Shown here in pieces: positions 34,419 to 41,630 of a stretch of 64,000 nt of DNA. The stretch is taken from assembly GCA_012972825.1 (NCBI GenBank), contig JABDHL010000010.1, positions 26,531 to 90,530 on the forward strand. The letters run 5' to 3'. The notes under the pieces are model-generated. The model saw only the letters and a list, made by a program, of their open reading frames with translations. It searched no databases and had not been told where the DNA came from. Source of the DNA: Chlorobiaceae bacterium. GTDB lineage: Bacteria > Bacteroidota > Chlorobiia > Chlorobiales > Chlorobiaceae. Every line of letters begins with the position of its first letter. The stretch's first letter is position 1. Made by a program: the position numbers and the translations under genes.

Positions 34419-34517
34419 TTCTGTTGGATGGACTCGAACCATCATAGACTGCTATTTCAAGTTTCAGCCGATGATTCACATCATTGGTTAGCTGATATCC
34501 AGTTTAGCTACAACAGA
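34419..34517 (-). tRNA. tRNA-like element, anticodon arm unclear (99 nt)
   Basis: The 5' and 3' halves pair as a perfect 7-bp acceptor stem (TCTGTTG/CAACAGA). The T-arm is perfect (5-bp GATGG/CCATC stem with the canonical seven-base loop TTCGAGT). The D-arm region reads TA-GCT...TGG...AGC. Between D- and T-arms are 42 bases that do not fit a normal layout. One hairpin has an 8-bp stem with a mismatch and a GTGA loop. A second weak arm shows CTTGAAA, the loop of serine tRNA with anticodon TGA, followed by a five-base variable loop. CCA is not encoded. It is either a tRNA with an inserted hairpin, a decayed tRNA or a tRNA mimic. Confidence 0.4.
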
Positions 34518-34528
34518 ATCCAACTTCT

Positions 34529-34777
34529 TTAAACCTCTTTCACCGTCACCTTCTCAACCTTTTCTTTATCAAACAGCACAGTGACCTTCAACTCCCTCTG
34601 TTCCAGTGATTTTGCATTCCCCATAAGGATGCTGTTAAGGTATTGTAACATTGCAGATAAAGACGGAGACCAATATCCCGCTGTACAGTTTGGGCTTTTG
34701 TTTTTGGATGCATCGATGGTCAACCGAAACCCTTCCGGTTTATCATACCGTTCAATCAGAAATTTCCGTTTTTTCAT
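34529..34777 (-). CDS. Small phage early protein, unknown
   Basis: An 82-residue basic protein (MKKRKFLIERYDKPEGFRLT at the start, ELKVTVLFDKEKVEKVTVKE at the end), the last protein gene before the tRNA-like element. It lies one base after the AP2-like gene. Not recognised. Confidence 0.55.
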   Translation of the reverse strand: MKKRKFLIERYDKPEGFRLTIDASKNKSPNCTAGYWSPSLSAMLQYLNSILMGNAKSLEQRELKVTVLFDKEKVEKVTVKEV

Positions 34778-34778
34778 C

Positions 34779-35345
34779 TCAATACCCCTCCTTCAGTGAT
34801 GCAACTTTCGATTTCATCCCTTCTTCAATATCTCCGCCGTCAACATCCCCGGACATTACCAGCAGGTCAACAACAGCAATCATTCTGCCTATCTCATGGC
34901 CAAGATTCTTACGATTCACCCCTGATTCTTTAGTCCGTTTACTACCTCCATCCGATATCACCATCCTGCTCTTGATGCTCAGCACTGCCGAAGCATTTGC
35001 CGCCAGGTGTTCAAGAGTCCTGGTGAGATCACGATACTTTGGCGGCTTGATCTTTCTCTCAAACGGGGGATATCCACCTAACCTGAGACCGCCATCTCCG
35101 ATATACTTTTCCTCAGCTGCCAACCGTCCAGTTATCGCATCTGCCTTTTCGTCAAACAGTTGGTGGTAAACCTGTTTCTTCCCGATATGCAAATAAGCTC
35201 GCCACTTACGTTTTTTAGGCGAATAGGACACTCCGGTAACGTTCTGCTTATCAGTCAGCTCAATCTCAACACACGCCGCAGCCGATGGCATCAGCTGAGC
35301 AATCATCGTGGTGGCCCTTATATTTGCTCGTTTTGTCCGTGTCAT
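34779..35345 (-). CDS. AP2-like DNA-binding phage protein
   Basis: A 188-residue protein. Residues about 36-85 (TGVSYSPKKRKWRAYLHIGK, then FDEKADAITGRLAAEEKYIG) show the three-strand and helix pattern of the AP2 domain found in phage and homing-nuclease-associated proteins. No nuclease motif (HNH, GIY-YIG) is seen in the rest, which is helical. It may bind DNA as an early regulator. The start overlaps the next upstream gene by four bases. Confidence 0.65.
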   Translation of the reverse strand: MTRTKRANIRATTMIAQLMPSAAACVEIELTDKQNVTGVSYSPKKRKWRAYLHIGKKQVYHQLFDEKADAITGRLAAEEKYIGDGGLRLGGYPPFERKIKPPKYRDLTRTLEHLAANASAVLSIKSRMVISDGGSKRTKESGVNRKNLGHEIGRMIAVVDLLVMSGDVDGGDIEEGMKSKVASLKEGY

Positions 35346-35638
35346 CGTGCTCCTCCCTTTATGTCAATTTCCTTCTGTAGTTTCCGTACTCCAACCAGCC
35401 ACAAACGGTAAGCAATGCCTTCAATAACAATGCTTAACCTTACAATGCTCAATCCAATGCTCATGAGCAGTCGCATCGCCCATATTCTTATTTCAAGGAA
35501 AAGAGGAGCAAACAACTCATGAGCCATCCTCATAATCTTTGGACTATGATACAGCAGTACTATCCAGCCAAGCACAATTGCTATCCTCGCAATTGAGACA
35601 ATCGCAACGGCGGCAAAAGAGTGATGATCAGTATTCAT
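35342..35638 (-). CDS. Small membrane phage protein
   Basis: A 98-residue protein with one strong hydrophobic segment near the N-terminus (IARIAIVLGWIVLLY) and a second amphipathic one. Its start is preceded by a good ribosome site (GGAGGCGTT before ATG), the same design as the next genes. Function unknown. Confidence 0.55.
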   Translation of the reverse strand: MNTDHHSFAAVAIVSIARIAIVLGWIVLLYHSPKIMRMAHELFAPLFLEIRIWAMRLLMSIGLSIVRLSIVIEGIAYRLWLVGVRKLQKEIDIKGGAR

Positions 35639-35853
35639 AACGCCTCCTGGTTAAAATGATTATCCCACTCGATCGCAATTCCCTCTTCCATCTGCTCAAG
35701 CTCGATCGACGACCTAACCAGACGAATAACCGCCGGAGACTGCAAGGCCGATGCAAGCATTCTCTGAGCATCATAGAGATCAACAGGAAACGATACCATC
35801 AACTCATCAATCAGCCCTTTAACCGAACCTTTCAATCGAGGTTGCAACTTCAT
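35635..35853 (-). CDS. Small phage early protein, unknown
   Basis: A 72-residue protein (MKLQPRLKGSVKGLIDELMV, then SIELEQMEEGIAIEWDNHFN). It overlaps its neighbours by four bases on each side and has a GGAGGTGCGTT ribosome site. Unknown family. Confidence 0.55.
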   Translation of the reverse strand: MKLQPRLKGSVKGLIDELMVSFPVDLYDAQRMLASALQSPAVIRLVRSSIELEQMEEGIAIEWDNHFNQEAL

Positions 35854-36188
35854 AACGCACCTCCAATATTTTCAACGCGATTCAGGAAAACCGCCACTCT
35901 TGGCGGGATGCATAACTCTTTCGGTTGTTGCTCAATCAGCATACGTACACAGGCAATCGCTTCAGGAACCATCGCTATCATATCAGCTATCGCTCCGCAC
36001 AGCTCTTCGCTACCGTCCCTTTTCTTGATCACTGCCAAGGATGCAGCGCTATCAGGTTTTCCAGTAACGCACACACGGTAAGATCCTTTCGTCTCTCGCA
36101 CGTCCCACTTTTCTGCCAGAAGTGCAGTTATCGCGTCATCCAAAATCCGCTTCCATGGCATCTCAATGTCATGTTTAGCATTGTTCAT
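35850..36188 (-). CDS. Small phage early protein, unknown
   Basis: I choose the ATG at 36188 (MNNAKHDIEMPWKRILDDAI) because a GAGGGGGG ribosome site lies eight bases upstream; a longer frame from 36281 would overlap the upstream gene by over 100 bases. The 112-residue product is mixed helical and beta text with no motif I recognise. Confidence 0.55.
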   Translation of the reverse strand: MNNAKHDIEMPWKRILDDAITALLAEKWDVRETKGSYRVCVTGKPDSAASLAVIKKRDGSEELCGAIADMIAMVPEAIACVRMLIEQQPKELCIPPRVAVFLNRVENIGGAL

Positions 36189-36492
36189 AACGCACCCCCC
36201 TCTTCCACCCTTCGCAATACCCGAAATGAGGCTCATAGCCAACCCACTCAGTCCCTGCACGCCGCACCGTAACGCCACCATGAGTAACCAGCGTCATCTT
36301 GAAGTCACCCCTCTTCAACTCTATCTCGCACGGCATCGACTTCCCATTCACCGTCTTAATGAAATGCATCGTCTTACCGCAGGCAGGGCAAACGAGAACC
36401 GGACTACCGGCGATAAATGCCTTGAGATACACAATCCTGCTGTTATCCCGCAAGGCATCGCTCTGCACTTGCTCTATCAATCCTTCAATCAT
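36175..36492 (-). CDS. Small zinc-finger-like early protein
   Basis: A 105-residue protein containing VLVCPACGKTMHFIKTVNGK, a CxxC...H pattern that could bind zinc, and a C-terminal HFGYCEGWKRGVRYEQC with two further cysteines. It follows the MuB-type gene by 15 bases. Possibly a DNA-interacting early protein; function unknown. Confidence 0.6.
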   Translation of the reverse strand: MIEGLIEQVQSDALRDNSRIVYLKAFIAGSPVLVCPACGKTMHFIKTVNGKSMPCEIELKRGDFKMTLVTHGGVTVRRAGTEWVGYEPHFGYCEGWKRGVRYEQC

Positions 36493-36507
36493 TGCTCAGC
36501 CCTCCGG

Positions 36508-37473
36508 TTAAAAGATTCTTACAGATTCCGCCGTCTCAAAAATCATCCTGTCAGAGAGTACTTCACCACCCTGCAGCCTTGGTAAAAGCTTATAGGTCAA
36601 GGTCTCAAGGAATCGGGCAGACCCACCGCATGCTTTCAAAAATGCCGAAGCATGCCCGTTCAAATTCGCAATCTCCGTGGTAACCAGATACTGTACATCA
36701 GTCAACCCGAGGTCTGCAACCCTCATCCGAAGCTTGAAACGGTCAACCAAATACTCATGCGACTTCCTCGCACGGGCAAGCATCGTGTAAAAGTTCTCCT
36801 GCCCGATAAAGAGCAGTCCGGCTCCCGCCCAGTCATTTATTTGGCGCACAGCATCGAGCAAATCAAGGCTCAAATTCTCAGCTTCATCTATAATGACCAG
36901 ACTTTTTGCCTGCTGAAGCTTCTCGCAAATCTTCACCAGCATCTCATAAGCACTCTTTTCCTGCACATCACAAGGCACTGAAATCGCCGTCATCAGCTGC
37001 TTTCTGGTCATAAATGGCGAGGTTCGTACATAAATAACGTTGGTATTCGATGCCGCATACATTTCAGCAGCCGTAGTCTTTCCCCGACCGCCAACACCGG
37101 TAAGCAACCCCATCAATCCTTGATTCTGGCAAGTCTTTGCCGCCAAAAACACCGCTTCAGAGACCGATGTAGCCACCCGGCGGAACTTTCGGGCACTCTT
37201 GTTTCCGGAGAAAAACCGTTTCTGCAAAATCCGCTCTAAGGCCGACCGAAGCGCAACCTCAAAGGTTTTGTCCTCACCGGTTTTCGTGTACCTGCCCGCC
37301 ATCCAGCTCGACAGCGCCGCACCAGAATACCCGGCTTCCTCGGCAATAAACTTTCTTGTTACCCCGTTACTACTGACGGCCTCAACAAGGCGCCTGACCT
37401 CATCAGCCGTCATCTGCTGCACCGCTTCCGCACCTGGAAGAGTTTGCACTTCTGTTTGTGTAGTTTCGTTCAT
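36508..37473 (-). CDS. MuB-like transposition ATPase
   Basis: Start at the ATG of MNETTQTEVQTLPG (37473); the frame is open to 37533. An N-terminal helix-turn-helix (VTRKFIAEEAGYSGAALSSW) precedes an AAA+ core with Walker A GVGGRGKTTAAEM, Walker B SLVIIDEAENLSLDL and an arginine-rich sensor block. It is about 321 residues, like MuB. MuB binds target DNA, brings it to the transposase and gives target immunity. It is directly downstream of the transposase, as in Mu. Confidence 0.92.
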   Translation of the reverse strand: MNETTQTEVQTLPGAEAVQQMTADEVRRLVEAVSSNGVTRKFIAEEAGYSGAALSSWMAGRYTKTGEDKTFEVALRSALERILQKRFFSGNKSARKFRRVATSVSEAVFLAAKTCQNQGLMGLLTGVGGRGKTTAAEMYAASNTNVIYVRTSPFMTRKQLMTAISVPCDVQEKSAYEMLVKICEKLQQAKSLVIIDEAENLSLDLLDAVRQINDWAGAGLLFIGQENFYTMLARARKSHEYLVDRFKLRMRVADLGLTDVQYLVTTEIANLNGHASAFLKACGGSARFLETLTYKLLPRLQGGEVLSDRMIFETAESVRIF

Positions 37474-37571
37474 TATGGTATTGTTAATTGTTAGTGTTAT
37501 GGCTTCATCCTCGACATTAGCGAACCGGATCAACTCAGGTTTGTGGTTGCCGCCTCAAACCTGTACCGGTT

Positions 37572-39803
37572 TTAATAATCATCTTCATCCCCGGAACTAT
37601 AGTATTCAAGCTCTCGCTTGCAGTCCGCAACAGCCCTTTCCTGCTCTTCTTTCGCCGTTAAGCGATACCCGCCATCCGTCCCGGTCATTAGAGCCCTTTC
37701 CGCCTCTTTTTGAGCCTGTTCCTCCGCCGCTTTTACCTGTTGGCGTACCACATCAGGCATAACTTCCACCTGGACAAGCTGGTTAAACCCTTGTTCCGCT
37801 GCATTGAGCAATCCTGTTTTTGCTGACCGTCTTGTTGCCCGATGCAGGCTGTTCTTGATGTTTGCAGCCTTATGGTATTCCGCCACATCTTCAGGAGTGC
37901 CGAGAAATTTTGCCGCTGGATGTATCCCGCCATTCGGGCAGTACTCCTGTGCAAAGCAGATAAACTCTCCGTTAGGATGATAGACCGCAACACCATCAAT
38001 GCGGTCAAAATCGTACCGTACCGTCAACTCCCGCTGTCCCTTCGCCAAATCGTGCAACTCAGGAGAGAAATACTGCCTTCCAAAGAGCGTTATCCCGTTC
38101 CGCTTCAGCGTTCTTGTAATCTGCGGCATCATTAAAAATGTGAGTTCATCCCTCGAAATCAGCCGTTCCGCAAGCAGCTCCTTCTCCCGTTCCCGCAAGA
38201 GTACCAATCCCTCTTCCAGCGCTTCATAAGGGCTTAACCCTCCAATCTTGCTCGTTTTGCTCGTTGGCCGCAGGTTATTTTCATGCATCCAGAGCGCTAT
38301 CAGGTAATGAGCTTCAGCTATTGTCGGCGCCGTATTGAGTTGCAGCTTGGACGCGATTTCCCGGTGCATATATTCCCCACGGCGAAGGTGTGCCGGCTTC
38401 ATTGCAATGGATGTACCTGTATAGTTTGGCATACTTCGTTCCATCTCAGCAAAGTTTCCCCAGAACCGCTCAATCGTCTTCTCTTGGCCGTTGTATGGCT
38501 TCGAGTAGTTAATCCCTTTAAATCCAAACGGCTTGAGCTGATCATAAAGGCCAAACCCCCCAACCGCCTCCATAGTCAGCCCCTTCAACCCGGTGAAATA
38601 TCTTGATTTGAATGCTTTTCCATTATCGATGTTCATCACCCGTGGCACAAAAGCCATAGCATCGTCACCCGTCAGGATGTTCCCCAGCCAAAGCATACTC
38701 CTGCGCAATGATGACGCAATCGCAGCTGTGTTCTCGCTTGGCATTATCTCCCATCCAAGTATTGCCCTTGAGTACTGATCTTGGTGGCTGATAAGCATCA
38801 TCCGCATTGGTTTCCCTGACACAGGGTGCTGGATCTGAAACGCAATTTTATGACCATCCGAAACCATTACATCACCAGGTAAAATCCGGTCATTATTCCT
38901 CTTGATGAAAGGCGCGCATTTGTCGTTATAGGCTTTTTCACCCTCACGAGCCATTACCACCTGCGATTCATTATTGATATTGTACTCTTTCAGGAACCGG
39001 CGAACCCGTCTTTCCGTGACTTGCTCAGCACCTCGTTCGTAGAGCTTGCGGTTCACCTTACGCACCACTTCTGATATTTTTGGTTGATTTCCATGGAGGT
39101 AGTACGCAAGTATCAACTCACCTTGCTCCATGGAAATACCTACGACAGCCGATCCCTCACGAGTGTAACGGTAGTTTGGTGCAAGGCATGAAGGCTGCCC
39201 TTTATTTGCCCTCAGCGTCTTGATCCAGAGGTCAATAGTTTTCCATGTTGTCACTCCAAGCCGTTCAAGCAATACCGGCCACTCACCAGCCGCATACCGG
39301 GCAATAAACGACTCCTTAGCATCCAATATTTTTCCGTGCTGAGCCTTTGCGATCGCCTTTTGATAGGCAGTTACAAGGTCGTATCGATCCAGCGCTTTTT
39401 GCCTCTGCTGTTCGCTCATTTCATCGAACGGTTTGCAGGTTTTTGCCTTAGATTCTTCCACCTTTTCAGGCATAAAACCGTGCTCTTTCCGCCACCGCAT
39501 TTGAGCATCAATTGGTAGAGATGAAAGCGCAATTCGATACTGCATTCCACCATTCCCCTGGACAAACTGAGTGACGTATTTTTTACCCTTGCAATTCTTC
39601 TTTATAGCACGGTCAGTAATGCCAATAAGGTTCCCAGCTTCTTTCACACTTATCCAAAGGGTTGATTCTTCTATCTTTAATTCTTCTTTATAGTTAACCA
39701 AGGTAGGTACCTTAAAAACTTGGTTCCCACCTTGGTTCCCACCTTGGTTCCCAACTTTTGCTCGACTTTTCAGCACCCCAGTGAATGGAATAATGTTGCT
39801 CAT
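37572..39803 (-). CDS. MuA-like DDE transposase
   Basis: A 743-residue transposase. After N-terminal DNA-binding domains comes the catalytic core with D316 (VMVSDGHK), D393 (MNIDNGKAFKSRYF) and E445 (KTIERFWG), the DDE triad. A C-terminal coil (QQVKAAEEQAQKEAERALMT) would contact MuB. A 12-bp tandem unit repeated three times (39720-39755) encodes a GNQ-GGNQ-GGNQ linker near residue 20, which is unusual. The protein joins element ends to target DNA with a 5-bp stagger, matching the GGTAC duplication. Confidence 0.95.
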   Translation of the reverse strand: MSNIIPFTGVLKSRAKVGNQGGNQGGNQVFKVPTLVNYKEELKIEESTLWISVKEAGNLIGITDRAIKKNCKGKKYVTQFVQGNGGMQYRIALSSLPIDAQMRWRKEHGFMPEKVEESKAKTCKPFDEMSEQQRQKALDRYDLVTAYQKAIAKAQHGKILDAKESFIARYAAGEWPVLLERLGVTTWKTIDLWIKTLRANKGQPSCLAPNYRYTREGSAVVGISMEQGELILAYYLHGNQPKISEVVRKVNRKLYERGAEQVTERRVRRFLKEYNINNESQVVMAREGEKAYNDKCAPFIKRNNDRILPGDVMVSDGHKIAFQIQHPVSGKPMRMMLISHQDQYSRAILGWEIMPSENTAAIASSLRRSMLWLGNILTGDDAMAFVPRVMNIDNGKAFKSRYFTGLKGLTMEAVGGFGLYDQLKPFGFKGINYSKPYNGQEKTIERFWGNFAEMERSMPNYTGTSIAMKPAHLRRGEYMHREIASKLQLNTAPTIAEAHYLIALWMHENNLRPTSKTSKIGGLSPYEALEEGLVLLREREKELLAERLISRDELTFLMMPQITRTLKRNGITLFGRQYFSPELHDLAKGQRELTVRYDFDRIDGVAVYHPNGEFICFAQEYCPNGGIHPAAKFLGTPEDVAEYHKAANIKNSLHRATRRSAKTGLLNAAEQGFNQLVQVEVMPDVVRQQVKAAEEQAQKEAERALMTGTDGGYRLTAKEEQERAVADCKRELEYYSSGDEDDY

Positions 39804-40012
39804 ACCACTTTACTTAATGTAGTTCTGAAGCTCTTGACAATTTTTTGGCGTTCTTTGAGTTTTCGGTCGAACAGTTCAGCAAGCTTTGGATTCGGCACTT
39901 TTGACATAAATAGTCCCTTGTGTATCTGATCGGTAGGCATATCAAGCTCCTCACCCATCTCTTTGAGTATACCTCTGTATGGGTGGCACCTGAGATTGAC
40001 TTTCTTCTTCAT
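39800..40012 (-). CDS. Small early protein upstream of the transposase (Ner-position)
   Basis: A 70-residue basic protein (MKKKVNLRCHPYRGILKEMG, then LAELFDRKLKERQKIVKSFR). It overlaps the transposase start by four bases and sits in the place of Mu Ner, the early regulator. It lacks a clear Ner/Cro-type helix-turn-helix by eye. Role uncertain. Confidence 0.6.
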   Translation of the reverse strand: MKKKVNLRCHPYRGILKEMGEELDMPTDQIHKGLFMSKVPNPKLAELFDRKLKERQKIVKSFRTTLSKVV

Positions 40013-40037
40013 TTTTCTTGCTCTTTTGTATCTTTCA

Positions 40038-40074
40038 TTTATCTTTCAGATAAAATATAAATCATTATGATTTA
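40038..40074. promoter_or_regulatory. Operator palindromes between the early operon and the repressor
   Basis: Two perfect inverted repeats lie side by side: TTTATCT-TTC-AGATAAA at 40038-40054 and TAAATCAT-T-ATGATTTA at 40058-40074. A weaker one (GATT...AATC) lies near 40100. They fall in the 119-bp gap between the divergent repressor and early genes, the expected place for repressor and early-regulator binding. Confidence 0.65.
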
Positions 40075-40131
40075 ATCACAAAAGGAAATTATCTTAATCT
40101 GATTTAAATAATCAACAAAAACCGCATATAA

Positions 40132-40671
40132 TTGACAGAAAGAGCTGAAATAGGGGCAAGGATAGCAGCTTTTGCTAAGTCAAATGGATGGTCTAAATCC
40201 TTCCTTGCCAATGTAGTAGGCGTTCACCAGCAAAACGTAAACAGATATTTGACTGGTAAATCAGATCCTAGTAAAATAATAATCAGTTTGATTAGCTACG
40301 GATTGAATCCTGAGTGGGCGAAAACTGGTAAAGGGGAGATGTATGCAGAAAAAAAGGAGGTATTAAAGGAAGGTTCAACGACTGTTAAACCACTGGTAAA
40401 CACCTCTGGCCGATTTAACTTTATGAACCCCATAGAGCCTTACTTCTATGAAGCTATCGGCAGAAGGCTCGCAGTACAGGAAGAAAATATCATGGAAGGA
40501 GATGTCCTTATTGTAGATCCAACGCTCCCGGCAGTAAAAGGCGATCTGATTCTCAGGAGTAGCCCTGAAGGTCCAGAATTCGTCAGGTATCAACCAGGAG
40601 AAAAAAATTTGAAAGGAGTTGTTTTAGCGCTCACACGCCAATACCCAGCAACTTACAGGAAAGAGCAATAG
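40132..40671 (+). CDS. Phage repressor, XRE N-terminus with LexA-like dimer domain
   Basis: A 179-residue protein from a TTG at 40132 (no earlier ATG in frame; no clear ribosome site, so a leaderless message is possible). Residues 10-50 form a helix-turn-helix (SKSFLANVVGVHQQNVNRYL). The C-terminal domain (MEGDVLIVDPTLPAVKGDLI, VRYQPGEKNLKGVVLALTRQ) resembles the S24/LexA beta fold. The serine-methionine pair that starts the catalytic site is absent (NIMEGD instead), so self-cleavage is unlikely. It should hold the prophage silent and reads toward the prophage end, as in Mu. Confidence 0.85.
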   Translation: MTERAEIGARIAAFAKSNGWSKSFLANVVGVHQQNVNRYLTGKSDPSKIIISLISYGLNPEWAKTGKGEMYAEKKEVLKEGSTTVKPLVNTSGRFNFMNPIEPYFYEAIGRRLAVQEENIMEGDVLIVDPTLPAVKGDLILRSSPEGPEFVRYQPGEKNLKGVVLALTRQYPATYRKEQ

Positions 40672-40979
40672 ATATAACCTTATATTTCACTGAAACTTAA
40701 ACGGAGTTTAACATGGATGCCACCTTACAATTCATTACCATAACCATTTCTATGATAACCGGGCTTATTTCTTATGCTATAGCTGGAAATAAAGGGCGCA
40801 CTGGGAGTTCGCAGGCATTGTGGTTCTCGATAGGTTTTTTATTTAATCTTTTCGGTATAGCGGCATCATTACTTATTTCGAATGTAAAAGTATGTCCATC
40901 CTGCAAGGAGTCCGTAAAGTCTGACGCCATACTCTGCAAGCATTGCGGATCAAAACTTGAAGCTCAGAATACCGCCTGA
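40543..40979 (+). repeat. Tandem duplication, copy 1 (repressor 3' end plus zinc-ribbon gene)
   Basis: The segment from the last 43 codons of the repressor through the zinc-ribbon gene is repeated at 41021-41457 at a constant offset of 478 bases with no indels. Copies have diverged at many third positions, so the duplication is not recent. Confidence 0.9.
40713..40979 (+). CDS. Membrane zinc-ribbon protein, copy 1
   Basis: An 88-residue protein with two hydrophobic segments (ITISMITGLISYAIAG and LWFSIGFLFNLFGIAASLLI), then a zinc ribbon with CPSC...CKHC spacing (VCPSCKESVKSDAILCKHCG). It would sit in the inner membrane with the ribbon in the cytoplasm. It lies next to the prophage end, a usual place for genes expressed in the lysogen; a role in superinfection exclusion is conceivable but unproven. 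A second copy follows. Confidence 0.75.
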   Translation: MDATLQFITITISMITGLISYAIAGNKGRTGSSQALWFSIGFLFNLFGIAASLLISNVKVCPSCKESVKSDAILCKHCGSKLEAQNTA

Positions 40980-41020
40980 TCACCGGAAAACTTTCTTGTT
41001 TCTTTTGTCATATTGAAGGC

Positions 41021-41457
41021 GATCTGATTCTCAGGAGTAGCCCGGAAGGCCCGGAATTCGTCAGGTATCAACCAGGAGACAAAAATTTGAAAGGAGTAGT
41101 TTTAGCCATCACACGACAATACCCAGCAACCTACAGAAAAGAGCTATAGATATAACATTATATTTTATAAATACTTAAACGGGTTTTAACATGGATGTCC
41201 CTTACCCAGTAATAGCCGTGTTCGTTTCCATCTTTACAGGCCTTATCTCTTATGCTATAGCGGAAAATAAAGGACACACAGGAAATTCACTTTGGTTGTG
41301 GTTTGCAATCGGATTTTTATTCAATGTTTTAGGTGTAGTGGCATCTTTACTGATTTCAAAAGTTAAAGTATGCCCATCCTGCAAGGAGTCCGTCAAGTCT
41401 GACGCCATACTCTGCAAGCATTGCGGATCAAAACTCGAAACCGCAATTCCAGCTTGA
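41021..41457 (+). repeat. Tandem duplication, copy 2
   Basis: It starts with a repressor 3' fragment (41021-41149, no start codon, dead) that is about 90% identical to the functional repressor end, followed by the second zinc-ribbon gene. The offset to copy 1 is exactly 478 bases throughout. Confidence 0.9.
41191..41457 (+). CDS. Membrane zinc-ribbon protein, copy 2
   Basis: An 88-residue paralogue of the gene at 40713. The zinc ribbon is unchanged (VCPSCKESVKSDAILCKHCG) while the membrane part has many substitutions (VSIFTGLISYAIAENKGHTG). The conservation of the ribbon and the open frame suggest both copies are kept in use. It is the last gene before the prophage left end. Confidence 0.75.
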   Translation: MDVPYPVIAVFVSIFTGLISYAIAENKGHTGNSLWLWFAIGFLFNVLGVVASLLISKVKVCPSCKESVKSDAILCKHCGSKLETAIPA

Positions 41458-41604
41458 TCTACCGGCAATATTTCCTAAACCATAGGTAAATTTCCCCAGG
41501 AAAACGGCAAAATTCCGGCAATTCAAGAAATGAAAATTTTCCGCCCAAAAACCCGCAAACCCGCACCACCAAAGGCCATGCGGTTTTCTCTCCCTCTCTC
41601 TCTT

Positions 41605-41630
41605 TTTCTGATATTGCCGGTCTCTTTATA
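41605..41630. repeat. Prophage left end: terminal inverted repeat and transposase box
   Basis: Read inward from 41630 on the minus strand the end is TATAAAGAGAC, matching the other end at 9 of 11 bases. An 18-bp box begins at base 9 (41622 to 41605, GACCGGCAATATCAGAAA) and matches the right-end box at 13 of 18 positions at the same distance from the tip. Confidence 0.75.

Larger units (their letters stand above)
10111..41630. mobile_element. Mu-like transposable prophage, 31,520 bp, carrying a DGR
   Basis: The element holds a repressor, MuA-type DDE transposase, MuB-type ATPase, GemA, Mor, terminase, DUF935 portal, MuF, virion morphogenesis protein, protease, capsid, lysis genes, tail tube, tail chaperones, tape measure and fibre genes. 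Its ends are near-matching inverted repeats (TATAACGCGAC and TATAAAGAGAC) flanked by the 5-bp duplication GGTAC. No phage gene is visibly broken, so it may be inducible. It differs from Mu in three ways: it lacks the TG/CA termini, its head genes and capsid/tail genes are divergent, and it carries a diversity-generating retroelement in the tail region. Confidence 0.97.

Noticed and set aside
34419..34517. tRNA-like element as a second tmRNA or as tRNA-Sec
   Set aside because: No tag frame of tmRNA type is present, and the stem lengths do not fit tRNA-Sec (8-bp acceptor, 6-bp D-stem).
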